Shown: positions 24,221-36,099 of the stretch, piece after piece
Position numbering within the stretch: position 1 is the stretch's first letter
How the letters are laid out: each line of letters starts with the position of its first letter
NCBI GenBank assembly: GCA_002914845.1
Contig: JXTC01000027.1
Location: forward strand, 190,330 to 254,329
Reading direction: 5' to 3'
DNA: 64,000 nt
DNA from: Trema orientale
Lineage: Eukaryota > Streptophyta > Magnoliopsida > Rosales > Cannabaceae
Program-made: the position numbers and the translations under genes
Notes under the pieces: model-generated
Told to the model about the DNA's origin: nothing
The model's database searches: none
The model's input: only the letters and a program-made list of their open reading frames with translations

Positions 24221-24883
24221 ATGGACTCAGGACTTTCAGTGTATCAGCCACTAGTGGCAGTATATTTGCTTAAGCAGTACTCTTCCATGACTACTAGGTT
24301 CTCTATTGGTGTCGTTTTTGTGTCTCTTTCTCTTAAGTTTCATGGCAATGCAGAAACCTCCAGGAGGTACTACTGTTCGAATAACGTATAATACAGATTC
24401 ACAGTACGTGTCTTACTGTGGTAAGAGGAAACTATCTGGTGGGAAAGATGTCATGGACACTTTCACTTTCACTTGCTTCTTTCTATTTTACTCTCTGGCA
24501 TTTTATGGCTCAATGTTGGCAATATATCTCTCCTAATCCCATTCACTTCACAGAATTTCAGCCACTATCTCTTGCCCTCTCTTCTTTTTTCCTTTGGTGG
24601 GTTATATGTGTCATCTGTTTTTATAGTGTCAAATTTACTAGTTTTTCCAATTGTGTCTCTGGGTATGTTCCTTCTCTTGATTTTGGCCATACTTGTATAT
24701 GAGATTCTCTTGAGGAAAATGTTGGCATGTTTTGAAGCAAGTCCATATCCTCCATTTTCTCATAGACAAGTAAGTTTGATTCTATTTTATTTATTTATCT
24801 ATCTATTTTTTCAAGTCTTGAGTTTTTTGTTTCAATTTCTGATCATTTATTTGTTTGTTATATGTTTGATTCAGATTTCCTAG
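24221..24883 (+). pseudogene. Unrecognised hydrophobic ORF cluster, possibly a decayed gene
   Basis: From the ATG at 24221 a 56-codon frame reads MDSGLSVYQPLVAVYLLKQY and ends near YYCSNNV. Further on, the frame at 24473-24883 encodes a strongly hydrophobic series (FSFGGLYVSSVFIVSNLLVF, SLGMFLLLILAILVYEILL), resembling membrane helices. The frames are not joined by an obvious splice. A TATA-like box lies upstream. I cannot name the family. It may be a broken membrane-protein gene or chance T-rich translation. Confidence 0.25.
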
Positions 24884-25124
24884 GCTGAAGGAGAAAGTGG
24901 TGTGGATTGCTGATTGCTTTCTCTGGAAGGCTTGAGGTTATTTACTTCTAGTTATCAAGAACATACTTCTATGGTAAATCTTTTTAGATTTTATTTTTAA
25001 GTGTTTATGATATTTTTCTTTTGGTCTAAGTTTGTACGAAGACTTCTTAATTTTACTGGCGGTGTGATGATATTTTCTATTTAAACTTTTGTACTCCCAA
25101 TTAGTGTGAATTACAAAAGCATTC

Positions 25125-25708
25125 ATTAAATTACTTGATAGAAAACAGAGTTATTCATGTATATTCAGAAACGGGACAATTTTACTTGTCAGAGCCATAC
25201 CCCGTCAATAATATTGGACTAAATAATTAGCCTTAAAAAAATGGAAAGGTCATTACTCATTTTCAGACTTAAATGGTTGCAGAGCAAGGCAAACTATGCC
25301 CCATACTCGCAGTTATATAGCAAAGATTCAGAAATGATTTTAATGGGTGCAAAATGAGGCACTAATGTCCAAAACTTAGAGTGACATAACAAAGATTCAT
25401 GAATAATTTTAACACTATATGCTACCTCCCAAGTTTGGTACAATCTGGCCTTGCTGTAAGATCTGATAGGCTGAAATTCCATTGAATCTGACCCAGTAAT
25501 CTATCTGGTACTGAACTTTCTTTTCTTTTCTGTTTTTTTGTTTTTTTTTTTTTTATGAGAATTCGAATCATCTGGTACTAAACTTGCCACATCAGATGTG
25601 AATGCTGTGTCAAGAGCTGATGTGTCCAGGGATGCCACTGATGTAGGACTCATGAGCATCTCTAACATGGAAGACATAGTATTATTTGGCGGAATAACAG
25701 TTACCATA
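25125..25708 (-). pseudogene. Degraded duplicate of the 1589-domain gene (exon 6 and intron 6)
   Basis: Minus-strand translation near 25708-25590 gives VIPPNNTMSSMLEMLMSPTS then LDTSALDTAFTSDVASLVPD, matching exon 6 of the gene at 49.8-55.1 kb (VIPPNSTMSSMSEMAMSPTS and VDTSALDTAFTSDVASSVG). About 15 codons (the SGHFPFTASELSGMGV region) are deleted, and a T-rich insertion disrupts the end. The remainder (25125-25500) matches intron 6 of the parent but lacks its solo LTR. Confidence 0.85.
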
Positions 25709-25802
25709 ACTAATTTACTACTAAGATGTAGATTAAGAAGGCATGAGTGATGAGACGACATAAGCATTTCAGCTTACGTTGTCGTTTCCTGCCTTTGGAA
25801 TC

Positions 25803-25866
25803 CCACTCCTCTCATGCTTATAAAGAGCATCTCATCAACTGATCACCCTTCCGAACAATGTAGCAT
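25803..25866 (-). pseudogene. CNGC exon 7 scrap (~60 bp)
   Basis: The stretch containing TAAAGAGCATCTCATCAACT and GATCACCCTTCCGAACAATG matches CNGC exon 7 at 27880-27930 (the region encoding VREGDPVDEMLFIMRG). A 2-bp insertion breaks the frame. It lies within 100 bp of the 1589-gene fragment. Confidence 0.8.
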
Positions 25867-25879
25867 CTCATCTCTTTGT

Positions 25880-25980
25880 CGTTTCTCCCTTTCTGTTATA
25901 TTGTCGTTTAAGCTTTTTTATTTTTTTTGGGTTTTCAAATAAGGTTGTCGTTCCTTGTGCCGGCCACGTTCCTTATATTG
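25880..25980. repeat. TTGTCGTTT-rich dispersed repeat, copy 2
   Basis: CTCCCTTTCTGTTATATTGTC and following sequence match 15080-15180 with substitutions. Confidence 0.6.
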
Positions 25981-26359
25981 TCGTTCTTTTTCGTCAGTCG
26001 AGTTTTTCACAATTCCCCTTTTTAAAAATATATATATACAAAAATGCAAGTAATGCATTAAAACCAAATAAAATTTGGAATTTGGATAGTGAGCATTCGG
26101 AGAAATATCATCAATTATAAGCTATACAATGGATAGGGCCTAAAAGTGGGCTAATTGCATAGAAGGTGAAAGGATTTACGAGTTTTGAAACGTAGGCTGA
26201 CATAATAAGAAGCACCATCATTTTTAGAGAAATAATCTCTCTCCAGGACCAGGAAGCTTCTTTCTAGGGCTCTCAAAGGTAAAAATAAAAAGACTTCTTT
26301 CATAATTTTGTTAGTAAATTGACGCGTTATTACGTTCAAACTGAAAGATTATATATATA

Positions 26360-26535
26360 TATGGTTGCCAATTCGGTAAGTATTTTTTTTTTTTTACTTA
26401 TGTACATAAAAAGACGTGCATTATTAATGTTATTTCTCTCTCTTATTTTTTAAAATAAAAAAAAAATTTATTGGCTAAATTAATACCTATTCATAGGCAA
26501 AAAAAAAAAAAAAATACCTACTGGATTGGTGCCCT
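26360..26535. mobile_element. MITE, same family as 18.7-19.1 kb, inverted
   Basis: Left end GGTTGCCAATTCGGTAAGTA, right end AATACCTACTGGATTGGTGCC. The interior carries AAAAAGACGTGCATTATTAAT, the inverse of the family core. Confidence 0.75.
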
Positions 26536-26901
26536 ATATATATATATTTTAAAAAAATAAATGTAGGGCTGTTTTCATGTATGTATATATATATGTTTTC
26601 ATGTATATATATATATAAAAGGACATGCCTAGTAAGAATTGAAATACTAAAGGGTATATACTCTAGCAAATTACTTAAAGCTTTTAGGGAATATGAGTAT
26701 CGAAGTGAAAGCTCTAGTTGATTACAAATCTAGGCCTATTATACACGTTACGCACAGACATCACAAACTTATATACGTTATGCACAGACATCACAAACTT
26801 GTATACGTACGCTAAAAGTCTATACCATACACAAAATAAACTTACATTGATCAAAATAGCTTACTATACCCTACACCACAACACTCATTGTCCAATACTA
26901 G

Positions 26902-29900
26902 CTAGTGTGACTCGGCAGTGAAATCAGGCTCAGCCGGTTTCTGAGGCAGCAAATACAGCAACCTCTGCGGACGTATAGAACTGTTGGCGCCGCTTTGTCT
27001 TAAGGCTCTCGGTGCATTGGAAGCTAACCTTGAGGCGTCAAGGCTTGGGGTTATTCCGGCTTCATTCGCCAGAGCATCTTGCGGCTTCTCTTCTGCTTCA
27101 CTTAAAGACTTGTCATGCTTTCTCTGGCAATGCGTCCGCCACGCCGCTTGAATGTAACAAGCCCCCCATGTTCTCCATTGCACGGAGTAGAACCTGAAAA
27201 GAAAACCACCATATATAGTGCGTTGTTTTAGTTCTAATCCAAACACATGTCAATCTAACAAATGACAACTGAATGTTGTTATTTCATGGTACACAACATG
27301 ATTAGTAAATAGTTACTCGTCTACTATTAAGTCTCTTTTCCGTTTTTTGTCCTTAACATCATTTAAAGTTGATATTCTCCACTGGATCCATTTATAAGTT
27401 CTAATAGAATGGACGCTTAGTGATTTAATGAGTTTTCGGGGGCGGATCGAGGACAGTCTTAAGAAGTTTAAGAGCCAACAGAAAACATTTTAATGTTTAG
27501 GACTAAACCGATACTTTCTTAGTAGTTTTAGAGAACACTTGTAATTAATCATTAAAAGCATGTTACTATTAAGCGTTACTATGCCTAACAGGAGATACTT
27601 GGTATGAAAGCCTTGCCTGAAAATGTGCTGGAGTTGCTTGCTGTGGAGCCGGCGAAATTGGGAGGCAACAAACTTCAAATCGTCGGCCATGAGAGCAAAG
27701 GCTTCCACCTCTGTTAGAGCTCTCACTATCCTGGTTGAGGTCGGGGCATTGGAGGAAGAGTTGGGATCCAAAGCCCATGTGAGGAGCTCTTCTCCACAGA
27801 AGTCACCAGCCTTGAGATAAACCGAGTTGAAGAAGCCGGTTCTTCCACCATTAGTGGTCACAGATGCTAGAACTCCTCTCATGATAAAGAGCATCTCATC
27901 AACCGGATCACCCTCCCGAACAATATAGCTCTCCTCTGTGTAGAGAGCTGGCTTTAGACGGTCACATAATGCGTCCAAAAGTCGGTCATCCATTTTGCTA
28001 AACAATGGCACCTTTTAAAATGTTGAAACCAGGTTGATGAGAGGAGTAGCTAAGAGTAGGAGTGAAAAATGCTGCAATTGTTTAAGGAAAGCACTCACTC
28101 TCAAGAGAAGAGTCAAGCAAAGATGGCGTTTTATGTCCCTCCTAAGATCTTTGGGAAGGTTACGAATTAGGGTCTCTCCTTCAACACCTCTTGTTTCTTG
28201 CCATTTATACTGTTCATATCTTCTAATACGTTCCCTCAAGTTTTCTGGGAGCAACTTGCGGGACATCCACTGCTCCATGACTCGTATTTCTTCAGTTCGC
28301 ATTTCTTCGTTTCTAACAGTCGTGGATTGCAAATATCTCTATAGAAAAACAAGAAACTAGGGGTAGTTAGGCATCTTAGCTCACTAAATCAATTGTCAGC
28401 CATGTATGCGCTTGAACGATCTTACGGTGTTTTGATTACCTGTAGATTGCCAATGAGTACAGTGAATAGACACAATCCAAACATAGATATGAAGACTGCA
28501 AAGATTATCTCTCCAACGAAAGCGCTTGTCTTGAGATTTTGGCCGAGAGAACTGCAAAAGAAAACGAGAATAGAAAGCTTAAGGTAACAAAATACGAGAA
28601 TAGAAAATTTAAGGTGATAAAATACTGAAACAAAGTGAACTCATAAAAAATAGTGGAAGGATATATAAGTTGACGAACCTAAGATTGCGTAGTCCCCACC
28701 AAAAGCAGTAGAAAAACTTCGACAAGAAATCTGTGGATTCAACCACACCAGACTTGAGAACATCAGTAAATATTCCGAAGTTAAACGTATTTGAAACTTG
28801 ATCAGGATCAATGAAAGGGCAAGAAGCAGAAAGCATTGTTCCAAGAGTGCTGATATCTGGACTTTGAGGGTCTTGTGAGCGGTTTTGACTGCAGTACACA
28901 TAATTAGTATCCCATTTACTACTCTTAAACACTCCTCGCCAGCATGTATCCAATCGCTCAAGCGAGAACAGGTACCAAAGGGCTCCTACTACCTGGTATA
29001 TAACAATGACTTTGGTGGTCAGAAACTCCACTTGTCTTGGCATATTGTTAAAAAAATTCGGAAAGGGTATGTTAGAATGCAAACAATATTCGAAGTTAGT
29101 ATCTAAAAAACTATTTAAAAGAGTATTAAGTGGTGGAATTAACTTACATGACTTGCTAGCATATATAGGGTAAGGTTGAAAGCAGCTCCAGCCCATGCAG
29201 TCTTAGTAAGTATGCCAGAAGTTCTAGTCACTTCTTTGAACAGTGGAATGATTCGCATGAGTCTCGGAACATATTGACAGATGATGATGATTTTTAAAAA
29301 CTCCTTCGTGATCAGTGGAACAGGACGTTTTATATTAGGGATGACAGCAAAAACTACAATCTGAACCGGAAAAAAAACAAAGGAAAAATTGTGAAGTAAG
29401 GTATATGTGGTTCATCAAGAGCTAAAGATTAACATCATAATTATTAATAAAACTTTGGACTAAGATAACTTGGTAAATCATGTGTATATGTATTGAACGT
29501 AAAAATGGATGTTAGTAATCTAAAGACTTACTTGGATTCATTTTTATTTTCTGTTATTTATTTTTTTAAACAGAAAAATGGAAATTTTTTTGAAAATTTG
29601 CTTGACAATTTTATTTTTGTTTCTTATTTTTAAAATGGGCGCGTCTACAGTAGGGGCGCTCCTACGTAGGGCCCTGTCTATTCACCGTTGGATGGGAATC
29701 TGTATATAAATAGATTCTCCACAGATTCCCGTTATTCCCCACAGATTCTCATCCAACGATAATTAAGACATGACCCTACGTAGGGACGCCCCTACCGTAG
29801 CCATCCCCTTTTAAAATTTATTACCAAAAATTTCAAAAAAAAGTGGTAACAAATAATATTTAATACCTTTATTTTTTAAAACGAATTTCTAAAATAAAAG

Positions 29901-30758
29901 AACCTACAAATATTTATACACAAATATGTACATACATATATATATATACACAAACAAACACACGTCTATATGATTTTCTCTTCGTTATTTGTATTTTTTC
30001 GCTTTTGAAAACAAGTAGTGAAATAAAATTATTTGCTAAGTATGTTTTTTCTTTGGGCGCGTCTACAGTAGGAGCGCCCCTACGTAGGGTCCTGTCTATT
30101 CACCGTTGGATGGGAATCTGTATATAAATAGATTCTCTACAGATTCCCGTTATTCTCCACAGATTCCCATCCAACGATAATTAAGGCATGACCCTACGTA
30201 GGGACACCCCTACCGTAGCCATCCCCTTTTTCTTTTTAAAATTTGAATACCAAAATAAAATTTTTACTTCTATGTTTAATTTATTTAAATAAAAAAACTA
30301 GAAATAAATCTAAGCAAACCCAACTTATGAAAAAGTTTTCGTTTTTTTTTAATTTTTTTTTTTTTACTAAAAAGAAATAGAAAGTAGAATGAAGCATATA
30401 CCTGAGGCAGTGGAACGATTGAGAGAACATCAACAATGAAGTTGCTTGGCAAATATCTTTTGGAAATGGCCAAAGGATCATCCACTATCTCGCCTGTTCC
30501 AAATACTCGCGAAGAAGGGGCTATAAACCCGGTTCGGAACCGAAAGATAATCCGAAGTATGTAAAAGATATCGGTGAATGTTCGAAGAACACAAGCAATG
30601 ATTTTCAAAGGTTCGTCCAAACTGATGCATTTATTCCTGTGATCTATTCCTGGAATGTAAAAAAATAAAGGGTCCAAAGAAACAGCCAGGACACAATACA
30701 GAAAAAATATCTTGTTCCACGTTTGAAGGAAGGGACTCTGAGGGTCAAGAATTTTCAT
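26902..30758 (-). CDS. CNGC cyclic nucleotide-gated channel, N-terminally truncated tandem copy
   Basis: Paralogue of the channel gene at 38965-42336. Exons: 30758-30402, 29360-29148, 28992-28679, 28551-28440, 28338-28099, 28011-27617 and 27193-26902. All are open with matching phases and would encode 640 aa. Visible are S1 (KIFFLYCVLAVSLDPLFFYI), S4-S5 region (CQYVPRLMRIIPLFKEVTR), pore helix (KFFYCFWWGLRNL) with filter GQN (298-300), the nucleotide-binding domain with FCGEELLTWAL, and the IQ-like GACYIQAAWRTHCQRK. The ancestral start is GTG instead of ATG (30944), its exon 1 donor is destroyed, and about 40 codons of exon 2 are deleted, with a TGA just upstream of the remaining homology. 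Translation could begin at 30758, where K in the paralogue is M. It may be a truncated channel or a young pseudogene; channel family and exons are certain, function is not. Confidence 0.82.
29637..29808. mobile_element. Foldback MITE, copy 1, with 9-bp target duplication
   Basis: Starts GGGCGCGTCTACAGTAGGGG, ends ACCGTAGCCATCCCC, with an internal palindrome around AATAGATTCTCCACAGATTC. Flanked on both sides by TTTTAAAAT. A 9-bp duplication points to Mutator-type transposition. Confidence 0.92.
30055..30226. mobile_element. Foldback MITE, copy 2, with 9-bp target duplication
   Basis: Nearly identical to copy 1 and in the same orientation, 246 bp away. Flanked on both sides by TTTTTCTTT. Confidence 0.92.
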
Positions 30759-30941
30759 TCTGGACTCCAACTCCTTTTCTCAATTCTTTATGGATAAGAG
30801 AATTTAAATAGGGTAAGAGCAGAGAATGTAATGGTAATTTCAGTTTGTAAAAATAGTGATGCAACCAAATAATTGTATAAAAGGAAATCACAATTTATGA
30901 TTTTAAGTAAACTATTCTTACAAACTTAATCCCCTTTGAAT

Positions 30942-31378
30942 TCACCAATTCTGGCAAGATTGAAGAACTGCAAAAGGGTCAGTTTCAAGTTTGAGAATAA
31001 TATTAAACTAATAGTGAAAACAGGACATGTAATATGTTCGTGCTAAAAACTCAAAAACATAAGAGCCACGTTAAACATGATTATATAGATTTCCATGACC
31101 ATTGTAATAGTCAACTCATATTGTCCTCTCATTAAACTTGTATTATAATCAAAATCATCAAACAATCAATTTCAGGGGAAAAAAAAAATGTGCTCAAAAA
31201 AGACTTCGACATGGGAAAAAAGAAACAAAATCCCAAAACTTGAATTGCTGTTTGGTTGCCAAGAAAAATGAGTCATGGGAAAGAAGTTGGTCAAAGTTTA
31301 GTGCATAAACTGATTCATTTTGGCAAAAAAAATAAAATAAAATAAAATCCCACCTCTGGAAAGCCAAGTCTGTGGCAT
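30942..31378 (-). other. Leader uORF of the truncated CNGC gene (16 codons, two exons)
   Basis: The inferred leader exon ends at 31354 (donor GTGGGA) and joins an acceptor before 30967. The spliced upstream ORF uses 31378-31354 and 30967-30942 and reads MPQTWLSRVLQSCQNW. The paralogue has a uORF of the same length at the same position. The intron is inferred from homology between the two copies and from splice signals. Confidence 0.5.
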
Positions 31379-31394
31379 TAAAGTCGATCAAACA

Positions 31395-33077
31395 GAGTTT
31401 CTCGCTTTGCTGCTTTCAGAATCCCTCTCCTTTCTATTCTTCTCTTTTTATTCTTTTCCCGGGTAAAAAGAGAGGACAGTAGCAAGAGGAGTTTGAATGA
31501 GGTGAAGTGGCGATCAACAATGTGAAGTCGTAGAGCAAAAGACACGTGGTTAAATGTTTCAAGAATGAATAGTATGAGAAACTTGGTGTTGAGTTAAAGC
31601 AGAGAGCTCCTAGAAGAAGGTTCATGGAGGAGAGGGAAAGACAAGAGTCTGTAATGGCAGTTTAACACAAACAACAATCAAATGAGGGAAAAAGGAGACA
31701 GAACTGTCCGACCAATTAAATGGAGCCATGTCACTTTTTAAAAAAAAAAACAACAAAAATTTCTGAACGTTACAATTAAGCTTTTTTGGCCCGTTGGGAG
31801 CCGCCGAGGGGCCACCATTCCCGGGTCTCAAAAGAGGACGGACTTGGATCCTCTGTCTTGATTCCCTGTCATTTCCTCTGTCCACCCACTAAAATTATGA
31901 CAACTCATCACTTATTTATTTCTTGTAAAAAACACAGACTAACGTTTTCTAACGGATCAATTCAAATGTCAATAACGCCTAATTGAAATAAAAATTAAAC
32001 AAAGGAAAGAGGTACATACTACTTACATCTTTTCTATGTGCGGGTCACGTGTCCGACTTGCCACATATATTTATAAAAAAACAAAAACAAAAACACTTTT
32101 CTTTTACTCTTTCTTCTTCATCTTCCAACAAAAACGAGGGTTCGACTTTCAAGAATTATTTATTCTTTATTGCTTGAAACTAGGAAGAAAACAAATAGTT
32201 TTCACGGAGTGGCCGTTGGGCAAATAACCTCATTTTTCCTTAGCCGAGTTATAGCATAATACTCTCTCATTATCTTGCTTTATCAGTGGTATATCCGGGC
32301 CTGGTGAGAAGAGAAGAGCGAGTTTAGAAACTGTTGGGTCTAAGGATTTGGAATTCTATGGCAAATTGTTGTGAACTCAAGTTGTCATGGTTTCTCAAGA
32401 GTTGTTATTGCAACAAGTCTATATTTGTTATGACAAAACCTGCAAACAGATTCTAGTATGAAAGTATGGAAATTTTATGGAATTTACCCAAACATTTGAA
32501 CTTTCCATATTTAATGATTCCGATCGAGTTTAATGGTTCTGAGTGTTATATAGTTGAAAATTAAAATAAATTTCGAGCTTAAATGTTCAGGGAAAGAGAG
32601 ACCCATCCCAGGTAAGGTGTCATTCACTTTCCTTTTTTAACTGTGTTTTTTTATTCGTTTTTCGCAAGCTATCTTTTAGATAGATAGCGTTTTATTTTTT
32701 TTTATTTTTTTTATTTAATTAACATGTAATACATATTGGTGAGCTATAAGACAATGATCTGATTAATTAAATATATATTATTTTCAAAATTTGGTGAAAA
32801 AGTCATGTCACTTCTCTCTTTTCTTTTTTTATTTATTTTGAAAGAAATATTATTCCTTTTCTAATAATTAAATTACATATAGAGAGAGAAACTGGTTGAA
32901 CTCTCCTTTTTCGATCATTCGTGGGATTATTTACTATCAATTGTTTGGATTATTATACCACAGTCCAAATACTATGTCTGGCAAACGTTTATCACGAACT
33001 TATCAACACATTACTATTTTTTTAATTACATTGCCAACTTTTCATTCAATATTTGTCAATCCTCCCCCCGCCCCCCT

Positions 33078-33109
<32 letters not shown>

Positions 33110-33670
33110 CAATGGTATTTTTTTTTTTTTTTTTTTTTTTTTATTTTTTTTTTTTTTTTTTTTTTTTGAATCCTTTCTTGCTAGTATATATATATATATA
33201 TGTAAGTTTCTCTAATATTATATATACATATGTAAGAATTTGATTAAGAATGGTAATTTGATTCTTTTTTTTTTTTTTTGTTGCTTCTTCAATGGTATTG
33301 CAACATTTACCCATTGACTGGTATTCCAATTTGAATTTTTTACTTTAATCCAAATACAATTAGTTGAGTTATTGTAAGTTTTAAGGGTCCCAATTTAAGT
33401 TGATTACCAGTTATAAGCACAACTTAACTAATTAATGTAAGCAAAACCAGATTCGAACATTTAAAAGCATGAAGGAGTAAAAATCAACAAGGAAATTTTT
33501 ATATGGTTCAGCTAAGATCCTTTTTAGCTTATATCTATGGGACTATGCTCAACAAAGATACAAATCCACTCATACAATCAAAGGTCAGATTACACAAAAT
33601 GAACTTAAACATAAAAATGAGAAACTCCCTTTGTATTTGAATGTTGCTACTTGCAAATCTTTCTTGATTG
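31395..33670. other. CNGC copy promoter region and T-rich spacer
   Basis: About 31230-31640 is homologous to 42960-43400, the corresponding leader and promoter of the intact CNGC gene. Beyond that I see no gene; there are very long T tracts at about 33078-33167 and a TA repeat near 33185. Sequence around 33480-33660 and 35735-36000 looks like parts of one retroelement-like block split by the CACTA element, but I cannot prove this. Confidence 0.5.
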
Positions 33671-33679
33671 ATAAAGATT

Positions 33680-35730
33680 CACTACAACAAAAAAAGGCTT
33701 TTCAATGCATTTTTTAAGTGCCTTGAAAGACCTTTCGTGGCGCCCACAAAAGCGCCTTGGTTCCAGGTACCGTAATAGGCCTTGGCTACCAAGGCGCCGT
33801 GGAAGGCACCTTCCAAGGAGCCTAACAGGCGCCATGGAAGATACCAAGGCGTCTAACAGGCGCCGCCTGTTAGACGCCTTGAAATCTATTTGAGTTTTAC
33901 CATTTAAGGCACTCCTTAAGCGCCGTGGTATATATTTCCAGGGGGTCTTTTTAATATATTTGTCTATATTACCTTCTGAAATTTTATAAATGTAATCCAA
34001 ATCCATTACATACACCAAATACTTTAAATAAAATGGAGTATAAATATAAATTTACATACGAACATTAAATTAACATAATAACTTGATCATGATCATATCT
34101 ATATAGTCTATAAACTAAGTATATATATATATTAGTTTTCTAAGCCAAACTATGAAAGATTACATAGTTTAAATCAACAAAGATTAAGAACCTCAAATGA
34201 GAAATTGTATTAGTTCTTCGACCCACTCTTCAAGAAGTCCGTTGATATCATCCTTTGTGTAGAAATTTTATCCATTAAACTACAAATTCAAATACCTTAT
34301 TTGTTAGAAAGTGATCAATCAAACTATAAATTAGAAGAGAACTAATAAAACATATGGTTACATACCATTGTGGTAAATGATTTAACATTAGATTGTTCAA
34401 TGACTTTTCTCATAAATTTACATATGTAGTATCTGCACTCAACACTTGTCGGTTATCTTGGGCACTAAACATAAGCATAAAGTAAACATAAGTAATTTTA
34501 ATTAATCTTCCACCCAACAAGTGTTATTAATTCAAGTTTAGTACCTTTATTAACTTATAAACCGGACCATTTAGTCTTCCTTTCTTCCCTTTTTCTACAT
34601 TATATATGTTGAATGCACTTTGAATTGGAAACGCACAAACATAAGAATAAAAGATTAGCAATAGCAACCATAAGTAAAAATACCATAAGAAACTGAATTA
34701 TAACAAAATAACTATTAGAGAACTTACTCGATCATTGTTAAACCAATTTCTTCACGAAGAGCTAAGCCGAGAGGATCTAGAAACCATGCATAATCCTTGA
34801 GAGGATAAATGATAAGCAACATCCAATGTTCCCTTGTCATAAAATTAATAATAAAGATTATTAATAATGTAACAATTAACTTCATATAGGAAGTAGTTGA
34901 TATGACAATTTGTTAAGAATATACCTTCTAGTAAATAAACATGAAATTGGTAGAAATTAATAGAATATATCTTCAATTTGAAATTTTTTTACAACTAAAT
35001 GAACTCTCACACTTCACCTAAAATAAAGAAAAAAGAATTGGGTATATCAATATCTACAATCAACAAAATAATAAACCATAACATAAAAAATTAGAATTAA
35101 TTCATACTAAAATACTAATATATAACCAAAAATATGATTTCTAGTAAATAAATAATCTAACTAACACTTACAAGAGTAAATATTATAATGCATGCTCAAG
35201 AATTTCCCATTTGATAAACTAGGGTTCTAGAATATTCAAACTCTCAAAACTATAACCTAAAATATGAAAAATTAACAAAATAATCTACTAAAATCATGGT
35301 TAAAATAATGGATATTCTAATTTTAGTGACTAAAATGAGTTTAAAAGTATATTCTTGTTTGCTGGAAAAAATAGTGGAAATGAGGAAAAAACCAGTGTTG
35401 GCCGCGGCTGCTGGAAGGAGAATAGGAATATTATTGGCCGCGGCGCAGTAAGCAGGGCATATAAGCATAACACGGTGCCTACAAGGCGCCGTGTATCTGG
35501 AATGTAACGACGCCGTTAAATATCTAAACCACAGCGCTTGCCAGGCACCGTGGTTTTTGTCGGTTTATAACGTCGCCTAATAGGCGCCGCTATATGTATT
35601 AAACCACAACGCTTGATAAGCGTCGTGGTTGTGCCAGTGTTAATCACGGCGCCTAAGAGGCGCCATGATTTTCCATATACTATCACGGCGCGTCTATACA
35701 CACGCCGTGATAGCCAACTTTTTTGTAGTG
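33680..35730. mobile_element. CACTA (En/Spm-type) non-autonomous element
   Basis: The ends are CACTACAACAAAAAA (33680) and, inverted, TTTTTTGTAGTG (35730), the hallmark of CACTA elements. Both subterminal regions (33700-33930 and 35470-35715) are packed with GGCGCC, AAGGCGC and GCGCCGTGG motifs in both orientations, probable transposase-binding repeats. No transposase frame is seen in the 2.05 kb, which is AT-rich inside. The 3-bp flanks (att and tat) do not match exactly. Confidence 0.85.
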
Positions 35731-36099
35731 TATTTGAAGCAGCCAAGCCTCCCACAAGGCTCTGAAATATGTCAAGCTTCCCCTAACTCAGATGAGCTGA
35801 GAATCCCTCCCAGCAATTGCTGTCCAAACTCCTTTCGAGCATGAATAAGATAAGAGAATCCCTCTCTTGACCAAAGCTTTGAATCCCTCAAGCTATTACA
35901 AAAGAAATAATGAAACGGTGAATGTATGGAGAAGCTCTCAGCTCTCCCACAGATTTTCTCCTCTACCAGATCTGGAAAATTTCATCTACGCGAGCTAAAA
36001 AAGAAGACCAAACATATCAGATAAATAAAAGGTAAAGAAAAGATTCCCTCAGTTGCACAAAAGGACAAAAATAATTATTTGTATATTTTCGTTCCAAGA

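Larger units (their letters stand above)
29528..30325. mobile_element. Harbinger-like non-autonomous element in CNGC intron 2, host for two MITEs
   Basis: The left end ACTTGGATTCATTTTTATTT and the right end AAATAAATCTAAGCAAACCC are inverted copies of the same termini as the 20.7-23.6 kb element. Two foldback MITEs are inserted inside it. The corresponding intron of the intact paralogue (41328-41504) lacks the whole block. Confidence 0.65.

Noticed and set aside
32896-33329. Open frames over the poly-T tracts
   Set aside because: They consist of Phe or Lys runs from homopolymers.
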